Shown: positions 1 through 13,297 of the stretch, piece after piece
Numbering within the stretch: the stretch's first letter is position 1
Layout of the letters: every line of letters begins with the position of its first letter
Assembly (NCBI RefSeq): GCF_000003605.2
Contig: NW_003133344.1
Span: 610,427-674,426 of the forward strand
DNA: 64,000 nt
Direction: 5' to 3'
From: Saccoglossus kowalevskii
Lineage: Eukaryota > Hemichordata > Enteropneusta > Harrimaniidae
Made by a program: the position numbers and the translations under genes
Notes under the pieces: generated by a model
Databases searched by the model: none
Told to the model about the DNA's origin: nothing
What the model saw: the letters and a program-made list of their open reading frames with translations, nothing else

Positions 1-346
1 TTTCTAATCCACCACCCATCCTTTGTACAGCAATGCTTTCAAACGGAGTGCCCACTAGTAAAGAAAACATTCTCGTCGTCATTTGTTGTAAAAAGAATAG
101 AGATATAAAAAGCTGTTTATTGTTGGGTGAAGATATATGCCCCTTTTATTTCATTCGAATTGATTTATGTAACCATGACGCCGCGAAATCACAAACAAAC
201 AGACAATTATGTAGTCAATGTACACTTCATTACACGTTCTATTGAGATACACTTCTGCATATACACTATTTTTCTCATATCGATCTCGTTTCTTTGATAT
301 CTGTTTTTAAATCATGGAAATAGAATCCATTAGCCGACATATGTGG

Positions 347-348
<2 letters not shown>

Positions 349-421
<73 letters not shown>
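349..421. repeat. (TA)n microsatellite, about 36 units
   Basis: An uninterrupted TA dinucleotide run of about 73 bases. Any open frame across it (Ile-Tyr repeats on the minus strand) is an artefact of the repeat. Such a long perfect run is likely to vary in length between individuals and may be mis-sized in the assembly. Confidence 0.97.
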
Positions 422-424
<3 letters not shown>

Positions 425-3100
425 GCATTCTAGAAGTGGTCGCGAAAGTGTCGAATGAACGGTATTATCGTCTACATTCATCGTTATTTGTCATTAGATA
501 TTGCATCAACTCACCAATCCGTGAAATCAAGACAGTCAGGCAATGCGTTATATGCTAAAAATACACGTCGTCTGAATTCAGAATTTATTTAATTTGAATA
601 TTAACATATATGGAACTGTTCATTACCATATGACGGATATGTCACAGGCTACTTGATATTTTATTCACATACAATTCCCAGACAGATCTGTTTTCAAATA
701 AAAAAAAGTGTAATTTATTCGATAAAATAATCTAATTGAGGTGGTGGAAAATGTAAAATGACAGTTTAGAACAAAGAAGAAATATGTTATCTGATTAAAA
801 AACCATTCATTCATAATACATATGTTCTAGCTTGGTTAGGTAGGACGATATTGAAATATACTAGATAGCAATTTTTGTACGTATGTGTTCCGTGGTTTTT
901 CGAACTTCGTCAAAATGACTGAAACTCGCGATTGCGACATAATGCTACATTACGTACGTGACACAATTTATGAATAGTTAGTCGGTGACAAAGCATCTTT
1001 GTCAAATGTAAAACGCACTGCATCATGGAACGTCTGTGTACAATTTAATTATGAATCAAGGGCAGAAGATTGAGCAATCAAGTATGCATAAGCAACAAGC
1101 TACCGTAAAAACAAAAATTACGTAAATAAAGAAGACAAAACTAAATGATGAAATTATCGTTCCCTTTATCAATACCTTATGACCTATATACTGAAATAAA
1201 TGATGATGTAAATGTTGTTTGATTGACAGTTTGAACTTTCAAAATGTTTGCGGAAATAAAATATATACGACTTGGGGCTGTCATGGTCCTCTGAGTTTCT
1301 AGATAAATTGGATTTCCAAAGGAGTCAAGGACGTGTGTGACCAACCACGAATAGATACATTCAAACAAATCTCTGAATATCTATCATTATATTTCACTTT
1401 AATTTATCATTTGTTCAAATTAACAGCGCATGGTACAATGTTCAATTCAGCGTTAACTGTCGATAGCATTTCCCCCGTTTCTGGGAGATAGTCTTCCACT
1501 TTTTTACAGAATAACGTTAGGTTCCTTGTCAGATACTTGTATATATTATGTACGATTGCCATGTAATACTTTGAATATTTTTTTATCCGCAGACAAATAC
1601 AACCTTTTCATCGCGGACATATATTTTTTAAACTATTGTGCTTATAGAAAATGTCATCTTTCAACACTTTTCTTCGGGCTAACGATGCACAAAATATACC
1701 AGCTATTCCCCACGCAACTAACTGAGCAACTACGGTTTTGCGTTATGGGCAAAAGATCGCGAACACATGGATGAGATTACGTCTGAAACGTTTGGTGGAT
1801 TATATCTCAAGAACTGGGAGGCATATTATAATGCTAATACCCGATTTCAAAGATTATAACGGAAAGTGCACGAGCATAATCGCATGTATCTAACCTTTCT
1901 GAATATATATATATATATATATATTGTCATATTTCACATCCTCAATAACTATCCGAGAATGTCTTAATCGAAATTAAACTGTTACTGGTATTCCTCTGTC
2001 GCTGCCTAGAAAAATGGGTGTATTTCATAGAGAACGTGTGACACTAAGAACTTTTTCGCTTATAATCGCCGATGGCCTATTGCCTCAACTTTTTTATCTT
2101 CATATCGAACTTTATATCTCAGAGGAGTCCTCGTATCCTATAGTAAACAACTAAAAGGTCATTTACAAGACAGTATAAAACAAAAATGTAAACCCACAGA
2201 AAAGCAGTTTGGTTGGTTCTCACTACAAGTGAGGTCGATCCTCCCCTGTCAAATACACCCCCTCCCCCCAAAAGAAATTCATTAAAGACAAAGCGGGGTC
2301 ATTCTTGGGACATGTCACACTGGGGATGTCGAATGAAGAAGCAAACCAAATATAGACTTTACAGTGAAACGTCATAGTATAGTACAAAAAATGTAGACTG
2401 TTAATGGAAGGAAGTGGCCCACTTTTAATGACGAGCAGCGAATCGTCACTGAAGCATGCTGACGAGCTCTTCCATAACAAGGTCATGCACATTGTATTAA
2501 ACACCTTAACGAAGCCAATATTCATATATAATACAATAAGCAAATATCATAAATTTCTCGGGGGAGGGGTTAAATAAAAATTCCTACTTTTGAAGGTACA
2601 TATTGGTGGCCAAATAAATATAATAGCTCACCAGAATATAGTAAGCAAGTCTCAGTCATTTGCAAATGTAAATATGCACTGTATTTCGATATTCCACTTT
2701 GATAAAATTATACGCAACATTAAAATGCGTTTGACGTTTTCGGAAAAATAACGATCGGTTAAATACGAACAAAATAACCACAGCAGCACAATCTAGAGAA
2801 AATGATGCTTAAACGTGAGTTGAATTATTTATATGCAAATGAGGTTTCTGTTTGCATATTACATGCACAACATGGAGAGATTTCCTGAGCGTGCGCATTT
2901 GCAATGTAAACACGATCGCCCTTATTTCTGCTTGATGTATTTATTTAACGTTGAATATTCCACAATGTTTACCATTAGCGTAAACAATACGAATTTAATC
3001 AATTATCCGTTTATTGTAGAGTCGGGTTTCCATAGCAACGTCATAATTGACAGGATGTCACACACCTCTGTACCGCTGGCGGTCGTTTCATGAGATGAAA
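422..3100. other. Non-coding stretch, no gene seen
   Basis: AT-rich sequence with only short chance open frames on either strand and no convincing splice-flanked exon. It holds a short (AT)n run at about 1903-1924. I see nothing else that can be supported. Confidence 0.5.
1903..1924. repeat. (AT)n microsatellite
   Basis: A short perfect AT run of about 11 units. Confidence 0.9.
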
Positions 3101-3886
3101 CTCGTCCGAATGGCGGAGAGAGATTTTCGGCTGTACAACACATCGTTTCTTTTTCTAACGGCACACGTACTGTTAACGAGTTCACGTGAGTGTCGGCAGC
3201 CACTATTGTAATTATCTTTTCTGTCAATATCCGTAGTGGCAGAATTCATTTTCTGATAGCATACATTCGTATGTGGTTATTCACACTGGCTTCGTCGCAC
3301 TATATCAGCTTTATAATTAATATTGATAATAATAATTATAACATGGTAACAAGAAATATTGTGTACAATTGCCTAGGAAAAGTAGTCCCAATTTACAATG
3401 TTATTTGGTAATTGCTTCCCTGTGCCCGACTTGCAATTTGTTCGTGCCTCACACAACATGCGTTTATTGTCATCAAGGTTAAATACAACGCTATCTGAAA
3501 TGCTTTCACTAAAAAATGGTTTCGCCTTTGAGGCCGATCAGCTGAGACCAACAAAGGGATTCCCTAAACGCATTAGTGTTTTGCCATGCGCAATGAGCTC
3601 GGAATATTTATGCTGTCCTGACCACGAATGCGTATGAGACAACGTTTGGCGTAGACGATAGATGGCTTGAACGAATCCACATTAACAGCCATTGATGTTT
3701 GCCTAATAACCCCGCGTATGCAACCGGCCAGCCGTACTCGTGTCATACAATCCTCCCTTCGTCGTCCTGTCTCGTTAGCGAGAGGACACATTCCTCGATT
3801 TCACGGATCTAGCAGCTTTTGAGGCATCAATTGCGGTTGATTTTTCCTCACAACCCGACTTTCAACACGGCTTTTCGTTATTTGAA
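3100..3886 (+). promoter_or_regulatory. Possible promoter/5' UTR region upstream of candidate exon 1
   Basis: This stretch is visibly richer in G+C and CpG than its surroundings and lies directly upstream of the candidate coding start at 3887. Frames are open in patches: 3398-3637 on plus, and roughly 3650-3815 on plus with an overlapping minus frame. That is expected when stop codons are diluted by higher GC, and none of these frames is recognisable. I read it as a candidate promoter and 5' leader by position and composition only. No TATA box or initiator stands out. Confidence 0.25.
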
Positions 3887-4080
3887 ATGGCTGGAATAAT
3901 CCGCCGGCATAAAACTATATTTGGAGGTTCTATGTTCAACTTGGATGAGATAGATGAGGAGCCTGAGCTCTCACCACCCTCCCTACGTCGGGTGAAGACA
4001 AGCAAACCGGTACGAAAGACATCCCGAGCAAAGGAACCTTTGCGAGCTGTTCGATCAGACCCACCACCGGGAACATGCTG
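3887..4080 (+). CDS. Candidate first coding exon, unidentified protein
   Basis: The open frame starts with ATG (context gaaATGG) and reads MAGIIRRHKTIFGGSMF, followed by an acidic patch (LDEIDEEPEL) and a basic, Ser/Pro-rich part (PSLRRVKTSKPVRKTSRAK). The composition is typical of a disordered, phosphorylatable N-terminal region; RRVKTS resembles a basophilic-kinase site. The frame runs 65 codons to a TAG at 4082. A possible donor CTG|GTAGGC follows 4080, which would leave two bases of a codon (phase 2). That phase matches the entry of the candidate exons at 45137 and, in another frame, 50945. No signal peptide or membrane segment is seen. I do not recognise the family. It could instead be a stand-alone small protein or a chance frame. 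Confidence 0.4.
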
Positions 4081-4436
4081 GTAGGCATAGCCTTTTACAT
4101 CTTACACTCAGCTACATATTCAATAACAACATAGGTGTCATAGTGTTTGTTTTGCTGGCAGTGCGTAGCGTTTATATCGATTATATTACCGTCAGTTCGA
4201 TTACCGACATACTGTATTTTTTCATATTAGTTGCTGTTACCAATATTCGACAAAATAAAACTAAATAAAAAAATAACGAGTGCAAATAGAGTGGCAGTTC
4301 CAAATATATACATTGCGTTTCTTCTGAGATCACGTTCGTTTTTTTTTTCGACCGGTCATTGCGTCATGGTTACTACGGTGACTCGAGCCACGCTATTTCG
4401 CGCCAGTCATACCCCAGTGCTGCGTGTACCCTTTAC

Positions 4437-4546
4437 TATCTACACGCAACGCATTCTGTACGTGGCGATAATTTTATCCTGGGGATTTTATCAGCACACA
4501 AGCCACCTACAACTTCACGCATCGTTAAAACAATGTATTTCAGTTG
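4437..4546 (-). CDS. Candidate minus-strand exon (weakest of a four-exon chain)
   Basis: On the minus strand an acceptor ending cacatattgcag is followed by an open phase-0 frame beginning QLKYIVLTMREVVGG and containing LSPRTECVACR. Two donors are possible: GTAG|GTGGCT (exon end at 4507) or GATA|GTAAAG (exon end at 4437). The entry phase fits the exit phase of the exon at 5057-5099. No family is recognised. An unrelated plus-strand frame overlaps, so this may be chance. Confidence 0.2.
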
Positions 4547-4636
4547 CTGCAATATGTGGAACCGGACATTCGACATTTGTACTGCGAGTTTCCAGGAAAC
4601 ATTTGTGTAAATTATGTCATGGTAGGAACACATAGA

Positions 4637-4648
4637 CTATATAAATAC
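4637..4648 (+). promoter_or_regulatory. TATA-like box
   Basis: The sequence TATAAATA, with GC-richer bases after it, is a plausible core-promoter TATA box. No transcript can be tied to it, so this is only a motif match. Confidence 0.12.
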
Positions 4649-5056
4649 GAGGTGTGCGAAGGGTGTTACGAAGGAATGTAGTTCATACAAAACAATACGT
4701 TGAATTAATAAATTCTCAACAATCGGACGCATGGCGCTCTGTATGCCCTCTGCTATCCCTGTGTATTCCAACGTGCTGTATACATAGCTACAGTGTTGGC
4801 GAGAATGTCTGCATCGACACTGAGCCAGTTAGTACATGGGGACGGGAAAGCACTCTATTGGTATTTATCGAATTATTGCGCATAATACATATTAGGTAAA
4901 ATTCACGATGTCAGTTTTAATTAACGGCATGCGCGTTATAGATGGATTACCAAGGTCTGTTTGTTGTAATTGCTTAAATGCTTCCGGGAATAAAATAAAA
5001 GTCTAGCGATCGGTGTGTTGATTTTACCCACCCCGGTGATATCTGAGATACCTCAC

Positions 5057-5099
5057 CTTTATGAACCTCAACGACGAGATGTTCTTTGTAGTTGCATGT
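5057..5099 (-). CDS. Candidate internal exon, minus strand
   Basis: This 43-nt segment has a good minus-strand acceptor (atatatctggttacag) and a good donor (AAAG|GTGAGG). It is separated from the next candidate exon upstream by a typical short intron of 143 nt. Entering in phase 2, as the upstream exon requires, it reads I-HATTKNISSLRFIK and exits in phase 0. Another frame (TCNYKEHLVVEVHK) is also open. The two adjacent, well-spliced exons are the best evidence for a minus-strand transcript here. It may be coding or a non-coding RNA. Confidence 0.3.
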
Positions 5100-5242
5100 C
5101 TGTAACCAGATATATGACATTTCACTGTCCGTGAGTTATCAAACAAGTGCTATTTTGTTGTGAGTTTGACAAAGAACAAATTACAGATTGTGCTTCATGG
5201 ACAACTTACACGACATAATGGTTTTCCTATTATTGTACTTAC

Positions 5243-5281
5243 ATCTGTGTTTCCCTTAACAGTCTAAAGTAGATGTCCTGC
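5243..5281 (-). CDS. Candidate internal exon, minus strand
   Basis: A 39-nt segment with a strong acceptor (catattttcacag) and a near-consensus donor (AGAT|GTAAGT). Only one frame is open, reading QDIYFRLLRETQ, with entry phase 2 and exit phase 2. Both phases match the neighbouring candidates at 9957-10002 and 5057-5099. No known protein is recognised. Confidence 0.32.
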
Positions 5282-5858
5282 CTGTGAAAATATGTATCAT
5301 TCAACATTTTGTAAAATGTGTGTGTATTTATACACATAGTATAGTTCATGTTTTTAGTTTTAGCGCAATTGCCGAATGTTCAAGTTATTATCGGCAATTA
5401 AGATAAAGCGACCAGTTTACAAATGAACAACATTTATAAATACACATCAACTATAATCGTATGTGCGTCTTTAATTTGTTTTCGATTGCCATTGTTTTAT
5501 AACAGTTGCATATCATTAATATGTAAATGTGTATGCTTGTCGACGTTGCGTGGTAATTATACATTGTCGACGTCTGAAAGTGCCTACGTAGGCATTTGTA
5601 TTGTGAGGTTTGTGTTTGAGAGTTCTTCATAGGTCATTGAGTTATTTATAGTTTTTAGTATATTTTTAGTACAGAATATTAGAAATTTAGCATGTAAACT
5701 CCTCATACACAAAGAGTGTATACAGTTGTGAATAGAATTGATTAGTTACATATACGTTGCCACCAGAGACATGTCTCGTGAAATATTTTTGCAATCGTCT
5801 GAGAAATTAAAAGACTATTTGACCGGCATTTTGAGCTCTCCAAACCAGACAGTCGGAG

Positions 5859-5860
<2 letters not shown>

Positions 5861-5902
<42 letters not shown>
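5861..5902. repeat. (AT)n microsatellite, about 21 units
   Basis: A perfect AT dinucleotide run of 42 bases that generates Ile-Tyr runs in two frames. Confidence 0.95.
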
Positions 5903-5904
<2 letters not shown>

Positions 5905-8324
5905 TCCTGACAAGTTGTACACCTGCTCCTCAGAAAAGCATCACTGTCATATTTTGTCACTTTCCAAATTGCGTTTTTCACATGAACCGATTCCAAGAAA
6001 TGGATTACCCCAATGACCTACCCAATTTAATTTTCGATAACGTTTTTTTTTTGCGCTTAGTTCACGCTTTCTCGTAATATTTATGCCATCATCCTAGTTA
6101 TCCAAGCATATTCCATATTGCACTTCAATTTAACTATGACCTGTGAACAATATTTCGTGAAATGAATATTTTATTAATCATACTTTTTATGATAAATTAT
6201 ATTACCAATAATACATATTGGATAATATTCCCAGTTCGTCCTGGTATATGATACATTTCACAGAGTCTGCTCCCTACCAAAATGTATTATCGATGACTTA
6301 TTTTTTTCCGCAATAATCGCTATAATAATCGACGGTGCTATTGACTGAACGACTGACATGGAGAATTTAATCTCCTTTTAGCCTCGATCCTCACCATCAT
6401 TTCCGTTATTTCCTGCATGCATTTGCGACCGCGTGTTGTCATGCCAACCATGTACATCAGCTATGTATGCCAGATTCTGAGTTGAGTACAATCTAAAAGA
6501 GTTCCCAGGCAACTGATTATGGTAATTTCAGCAGTGTTTACAGCAAATAAAGCCTAGTATTGCGTTCTGCTTATTGACTAAAAATATTTTAATAATTTTC
6601 AGTCTTTAATTCATTGTAAACACGCCGATATTGAACTGCCTCGTGTAGCTTTAAACCAACTTTGGGATTGGCATTTTGTTGTCGAATCACTAACGAATTT
6701 GGCGATCACGTGACAACAACTTTCTATTGTTGGTTTGAATTGATGATGATTTGTTTTCAAAATTGAAACATTTTTCGGATAATATTTCAAAAATTAAATA
6801 AACAATTACATATGTAAAAACGTTATCGCGAAGCTCTCCGTCATCATCCGGGACTTGTTTCCCTTACCTAATTAGCATACAAACTGCTAGTTTATTATAT
6901 AACCACTCACACACTTTGAAGCAACGAAAGATTGTATCTTATACGAACCATTCAACGCGGTGGGGGTAGAGCTTTGTTGAAGTAAATATAATCAAATCGG
7001 TTAGCATAACGAAGAGCTCCTCAGAAGCACATTCTGAAACTAGAGCCAAGGGCCCAGCAGATACCATTCAGCCCCACGTGAATGGCAGTAATTTGAAATG
7101 ACGTGGGCATTCTAGCACGCTGTGACACGCCGCTTGTGTGCAGAATGTGCAATGATGTTGACATCAACTCCAATAGCTACAATGTACGTTAACGAGCCAC
7201 GGTTCACTTCCATTGAGATACCTGGCCATTTCAGTTAACATGTACCATTCCTTTTAAGTAGTTGCTAAAATACTAAAGCAACGCGTACTCGGAATACTCC
7301 AAGTCACATTGCGGCCCCATTGGTTGTCAGTCTGATTGATAACTGTACCTGTGATCAATCAATTCAATTCAACAAAAACACGAAAAAAAAAAACGGTAGC
7401 CATTCCTCGCGCTAGGAAAATCTTGATGCACGTATCTGACAGAACATGACGATGAGAACACACGCAATATTGTTTGTTAGACGAGGTCAACAGCCCTCGA
7501 GGACATCTGTGGCGAGATTACATCTAATGGTGTGTCCTTCGTTAATGAATGCATTCAGCTACACGGGCTTAAATATACAATTCGAGGATAGAACTCACAT
7601 ATTTTCTATTATGAGGCGCGAATGTTTCATTGACGGGGGTACTCTATGTTTTGTCCCTGACAGAAATGTTCTCGTGATAAAATGCCCTGTTTTGTCGATG
7701 ATCAATTATTCCACGGTTGAAAAGTAGCAGCTGGTAAATTCCATATGCTGTTTATCAGTCAGTGTATAACGAATTAATTAGTACGGAAACAACAAAAAAC
7801 AATATGATAATATTTCTCGTCATCCATAATTAATTAATTTGCTCAACTAAGTTATCTAAGATGACGCAATTCAGGAAAACTCTTACGCGTCCGTATGAAG
7901 CGGTAGATTTACATATATCCTTATGTTATCGCGGCCATTGCCTTTCAACAACAAAAATGGCGGTTTGTATTTTCAGATATGTCTCGACACTTCACTATTG
8001 TGTTATATGATTAAATTATGGACGAGTGAAACAGGGCAGTTTTATTATCGTTTAATATACCTTTGTGTTGTTAATTATCATGTTATCACAAATTGACAAA
8101 ATATCGATACATTAAAATGATCGATAGTCGTTCCAACTGAGGTGACTGTGACGAAACATGTGACACCACACAGTCAAGCTACTGTAAACAACTCTGAGTG
8201 AAAAGAAGCCGTTCTACGCAATTTAAATACTACTGATTTAAAGCGTCATAGACATGTTGGGATATTTTATTTAGAATCTGAAAAACACACAACCGGCAGC
8301 TGTTTATTATTAACATTTTATCGC

Positions 8325-8327
<3 letters not shown>

Positions 8328-8358
<31 letters not shown>
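8328..8358. repeat. (AT)n microsatellite
   Basis: An AT run of about 15 units. Confidence 0.93.
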
Positions 8359-8361
<3 letters not shown>

Positions 8362-9778
8362 ACACAGTTCGTTCGTTAATGTTTGGGCAACTCGCAATTG
8401 TACTATCTAGAGTTCACGAATTTATTTAATTCTTATGGGAGCGACTGTGTCTATTTTAGTATTATCAGCGTTTAATAATCGAGGGACATTCTGTCAATGT
8501 CGTCAAATACAGATAATAATCAACATTACGCGTACGTGTATTGTGCGCCAATTCAAAGCTTTTGTTCGGCGTCATTACGTTTTCCACAACAGCTAAGGCT
8601 CAATATTTGAAAACCACCTTACTAACGATTACGGATTATCGCCTACTGTATATCCTCGTTATTAGTGTTTTTAGTCTATTTGCTACAAACAGAAAACAGT
8701 TCGTGCTGGTCACAACTAGAACTAGGATGAATGCTCTCAGCGAACTGTCGGAGAATTTGATTACAGCCGATGTTTGTGCTATGCGGTTTTTTCTTACATA
8801 GATACATTCATACGTTGAGGCACGTTCAACCAGAAGTCTCTTCTAGTATTATATAACACGGGTATATGTCTGGGTCGTTATAATCCAGTTAGGGAGATGA
8901 GGAGTATGCCTAATCGAGTCGAAACTGAATTACTCACGATGTTTCGATTGAACGTAATACATTTAGCGTGCACTCTAAAGTAATGTGTGGTGGAAGCCTT
9001 TTTACAATGAAAATAGCAATACGCAGTATTTTGCGATGGGAATGTATTCTGACTAAATATATACAGTGAACATTTAAACTTACACTCATTGGTGCGTAGA
9101 AACAGTGCTGTCTAATTAATCGTTACAGCACAGTAAAGTGCTAACATGCCCATGAAGAACACTTACGTGTTAGCATCAACTGTGGACAATGTTAGAAGTG
9201 TTCAACAATTAGTATATAAGGACTTGTCACTCAAAATTCCCTGAATCTTTTGTCCATGACAAAATAATGTGTTTCAACAAAGTGCTTCATTTTATGCGTC
9301 TGCTTGAACTGTAAGCTCCCTATTACATGTTTACAGTTGATGAATTACGCTTTTAACCCAATTATCTCTCTTCGTGACTTCGTCTGATCACTTCGTTTTC
9401 CCTATCGACACAGTGACGGCAATTCACTTAGTGTTGCACCCATCGTTTCTATAGTCGGGTGTTCGGGCTTCTACACTAGGGAATTCCGAATCCTTGGCCC
9501 ATGCATCGTAACATTTCTATCATACGACAGGAAAGCCGAACTCACGTAAAATGACAGATCGACGATGCAATATGGCTGCATGCAGAGTTAACGGTTTATT
9601 TCGCATTCATGACTTGTCTTCCCCCAGGTAATTCAAGCAAAATACTAACGAATCATCGTCAGTCAAAGAAAATGTTCTAATGAATCTAACAATTGAAGAA
9701 ATTCAACAAAAATATGCGCCAACTGATTGCAATGTGAACCTAATAATACGGAATATTCAAAAAAAAAATAATACAAAA

Positions 9779-9795
9779 ACACACACACACACACA
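9779..9795. repeat. (AC)n microsatellite
   Basis: A short perfect AC run following an A-rich stretch. Confidence 0.9.
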
Positions 9796-9956
9796 TCGTA
9801 TTTAAACCTGATAATCCAGAAAAGTTAAGACTGAAACAAAATACGACAATACACACTTATTATGTTGTTATCGCGGTAAATGCAAAACAAACGCCGCGAG
9901 AGTTTACCACCATTCAGTGCGTATTGCCGCATTTATAGCAGTAGTTGTTCACTTAC

Positions 9957-10002
9957 ATGTAATCGTTCATTGTGACTAGGATACAACAACAGACTAATCA
10001 GA
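9957..10002 (-). CDS. Candidate start exon, minus strand
   Basis: On the minus strand an acceptor (tctattcacag) and a near-consensus donor (ACAT|GTAAGT) bound 46 nt. In the frame that continues into 5243-5281, an in-frame TGA lies upstream of an ATG at 9970 (context cacaATGA), so translation would begin M-N-D-Y and exit in phase 2, joining QDIYFRLLRETQ. The exon would then hold 5' UTR plus start codon, and an upstream non-coding exon would be needed. A second reading, continuous from 13298-13339, gives LISLLLYPSHNERLH but then meets a stop in 5243-5281. The coding status is therefore uncertain. Confidence 0.25.
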
Positions 10003-11474
10003 CTGTGAATAGACTACAATAAAACTCAATTCGTTTACAAAATGCAAAATAAAAAGTGTTCTCGCGTAATTAACTCACTGTAATGATATTCACTTGTTTC
10101 AAAACCTATGTCTATATATAAACACATCGCGCGTCTTGAAGCTAATACAATAATTAAATAAGATTCGCGCAATCAAGATATTTCACAGATGTTCAACCCG
10201 CAATTGATCCAGCAGAAAAAAAAACTACGTCAACACAGTTGCTAGGAAATCTTCAGTGACAAATGCTTTTATCAAAATTGCATTGTCGATCGCAGAGGCA
10301 GTTGAGTAGAGTGTGTCAGGAAACTTTCAATAGATGCTATTGATCCTAGCTCGTGTTCGCCATTATGATTTATCAACATATGTATGTATTTGGGTCTCTT
10401 GAAGTATATATGAGTTTATTATAGGTTTTTGTATGTGTTGCGTATTGACAGCGCTGCGTCATAGTAGATATATATATATCTAAAACAGTTTTGCGTACAG
10501 GCAAGTTCTTATTTTTATTTAATTATATGACCCATATTATCATTTGTAACAGTACGAGGCTATGTAAAAATGAGGGATTGATGACGTACTCCAATTAACA
10601 TATCAAGGGATATTACAACCAGCAAATAGTTGCATAAATTATTACAGTCACGCTCAGTGGGCTTTCACATCCAGAGAACATTGAAGCTTGTACTAGTAGA
10701 AGGCCTCATGTGATTGCGCTGTTTTTGAAATAATAACAATGATGTGTCTTTTGCTGATTTGTTTAACTTGCGGGTACATACCAAATGTTGTATTATTCAT
10801 AGATCAGACGGGAAAGAGTTTTAATTAACGTTCGTAAACAGTGCAAAGATAGTATGAAGATTAATTTATTTTGAAGTACAAATTTATACTCTCAATCGAC
10901 ACGTGGCCTAATATTCCCTTGTGTTGTCATCTAATTGTGGTGCACAAGGTTATACAATATGAAAACTCTTCCTTTTAATGCAAAACACTATGAGCTTGTC
11001 AATTCAGTATGTCCATTTGCATTGGAGCATGATTGTGAAATAGTTTTATGAAATTGGCATTCTTTATAACACCAAAGATTTATATGTACGATATGCGACG
11101 AAAATTGCACAACAAATGACCCCTCGCGTTTATTGATTTCCATATGTGTAAAACAAATGTATTTCTAAGAAATAGCGTCATAGAACGCGATGAACGTTTA
11201 GAAATATTTGATTGCAGTAACAGAAATAAGCTGAATTTATCGGTGTATTCAAAAACGCAAAACGCACATATTGCGCCACTTTACAGATAAAGAAAGGGTA
11301 ATATATGAAAACTATCTGGGATAAACAATAAAAAAAAGCCCATTCTAAAAAGCCCTTGCCATCAGCAATAGTAATAAGTTATGCCGGATTTAAACACAAC
11401 ATGCCGAAAAAACCTTCCACGGATTATCGATTGATTGACGCCAATGCCCCATCTGCGTTTCAGTGGAAAGTATT

Positions 11475-11493
11475 CACACACACACACACACAC
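11475..11493. repeat. (AC)n microsatellite
   Basis: A short perfect CA/AC run. Confidence 0.9.
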
Positions 11494-13297
11494 TTGGATT
11501 AATTACATTTGTCGCAATATTCGCTTAAGAATTTCCACTATAATACTATTTCATTCATGTATGACATAGGGGTGTACATTTCGCGGCAATACTTTGAAAG
11601 GAAGTCTACATCTTGGAAATATAATCTTCTCACATGCAAATAGTATAATGTCGAAATGCAAGTTTGTGTATTAATAATTATACACGTTTCATATATATAA
11701 GACTGGGGTCAGCGCGGGGTCACCCATCGCGACAAATCCTAGAAACATATACTTCTATTGCAATTTAATATCGCATATCAAGTGTGGTGGGAAAGAGTTA
11801 TGCGTTTAAGCATTTTTGGGATAAAGCTGATAAATATGTTTCTGACACATGTGTATTCCAAACATAAGTCTTAAGATGTTTGTGAATACCTACTATTGTG
11901 TATATGTACAGCTAGTAGGAATACCATTTGTTCATTGCAAGCTGAATCAATAATTTATACGCGAAATAATACTTCTGACCCTTGTGATGAACTGTTCGTG
12001 CATTATGCATGATTTGTAAGCTTCGATGTTGGCGTTGTATCTAGCGCAAGTAGTGTCATTTGATACTATAAAAGTTTGAAACGTGTCGTACACATTTACA
12101 CTGACACGCACGTCACGTTTACATCGCCTCTCACTTTGTACGGTGAATGCGAATAACTGCATCAGTATCAAGTATTATTCAATTCCCGTCTAGTTTAATA
12201 CCAGACGATGATCTTACCAACGCCAAATTCAATTACAGGCTACTCTAGATATTGGATTATGATATTTGACAGTTCATAGCGTCCGTCATTTTTTCGTTAA
12301 TGGTTGGAATTAGAATTAATTGTATGATTTATCGGTGTACATAAGCCAATAAAATAACGACCGCAATACATTTAAGAGAGTTCGATATTTCAGTAATGTT
12401 TCAGAACAAGCAACTGAATTATTATTTAAAAAAAAAAGTATATGTCGCCAACTACGTAGACTATCGTTAGATGATATCTGAAAGTAGTAGCGAGTGAATA
12501 TTTGATTTTGTGGCATATATAACATTGCAATACACAAAGTACAGTTCTGTTTAGGTCAATCAATAAATATGCAATAACATCAGATATATTTAGTGTTGTT
12601 AACGTCTTCCACAATGAAAAAAAGTACAGAATACTGAGCCCTGGGACCTTAGCATTGTACAGTTTTAATTTGAAGTATATACCATAGATAGATTCGAATC
12701 CAAAGTTGGCCAAACACGCTGTCATATAAACTACCAAGAATGTGGTGTCGGTCATTCTAGATTCTATCATGTTCACAGTTAGATTATAAACTTTCATAAA
12801 TTGAAATTATGCAATTGTGCATAGCGTCCATCTACCACAATTTTGATATGCAAAGTATGTGAGAACAATAGCCACACATTCCGAACATTCCACGACCCAT
12901 ACACACACTAACTGCATATTCGCGTGGCGCAATACAAGCTGTATGGGTTTGACAGCATTATCATTTTGGAAATAGCGAGAGCCATTTTCTGGCGTGTTGA
13001 CTCAATTACTGAATGTATTTAAATCTATGCGACTCCGTTACCTGTGTATGTATAGATAGTTTAGGATGGCAGATTTTTATTCAGATAAGGCACCTAACCT
13101 CATACATGAGCTCTTATGTCATATTTTTTATCACAGGAGAGCTTCTTTAGTCTGACCTTAGATAAAGTGTCAAGGCCTTATCCTATATATCAATTATAAC
13201 AACAGCATATGCCATTTTTTTTATATGCGTAGTATTCAGAAAAGTAGCTGGATGCTAGTGGATATTTTCCATAATTCAATCAGCTCAATACACTTAC

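Larger units (their letters stand above)
5282..9956. other. Non-coding stretch / possible intron of the minus-strand candidate
   Basis: AT-rich DNA that contains (AT)n runs at 5861-5902 and 8328-8358 and no supported gene. If the minus-strand exon chain is real, this is its largest intron. Open frames of 80-95 codons at about 5738-6016 and 7446-7727 have no recognisable content; the first is created by the AT repeat. Confidence 0.4.

Noticed and set aside
4231-4635. 134-codon plus-strand frame
   Set aside because: Composition is random-looking and rich in hydrophobic and His/Ser residues, with no recognised content; it overlaps the minus-strand exon candidate.
8953-8988. Minus-strand 36-nt exon-like piece with donor ATC|GTGAGT
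   Set aside because: The polypyrimidine tract is poor and no partner exon was found. Isolated splice-like pairs are common by chance in 64 kb.
12661-12690. tRNA T-loop-like TTCGAATC motif
   Set aside because: The flanking bases do not form a T-stem and no cloverleaf can be drawn around it.
12426-12797. 123-codon minus-strand frame with several hydrophobic stretches
   Set aside because: Hydrophobic runs are expected from AT-rich codons (Phe, Ile, Leu, Tyr). No splice support, start context or recognisable family.
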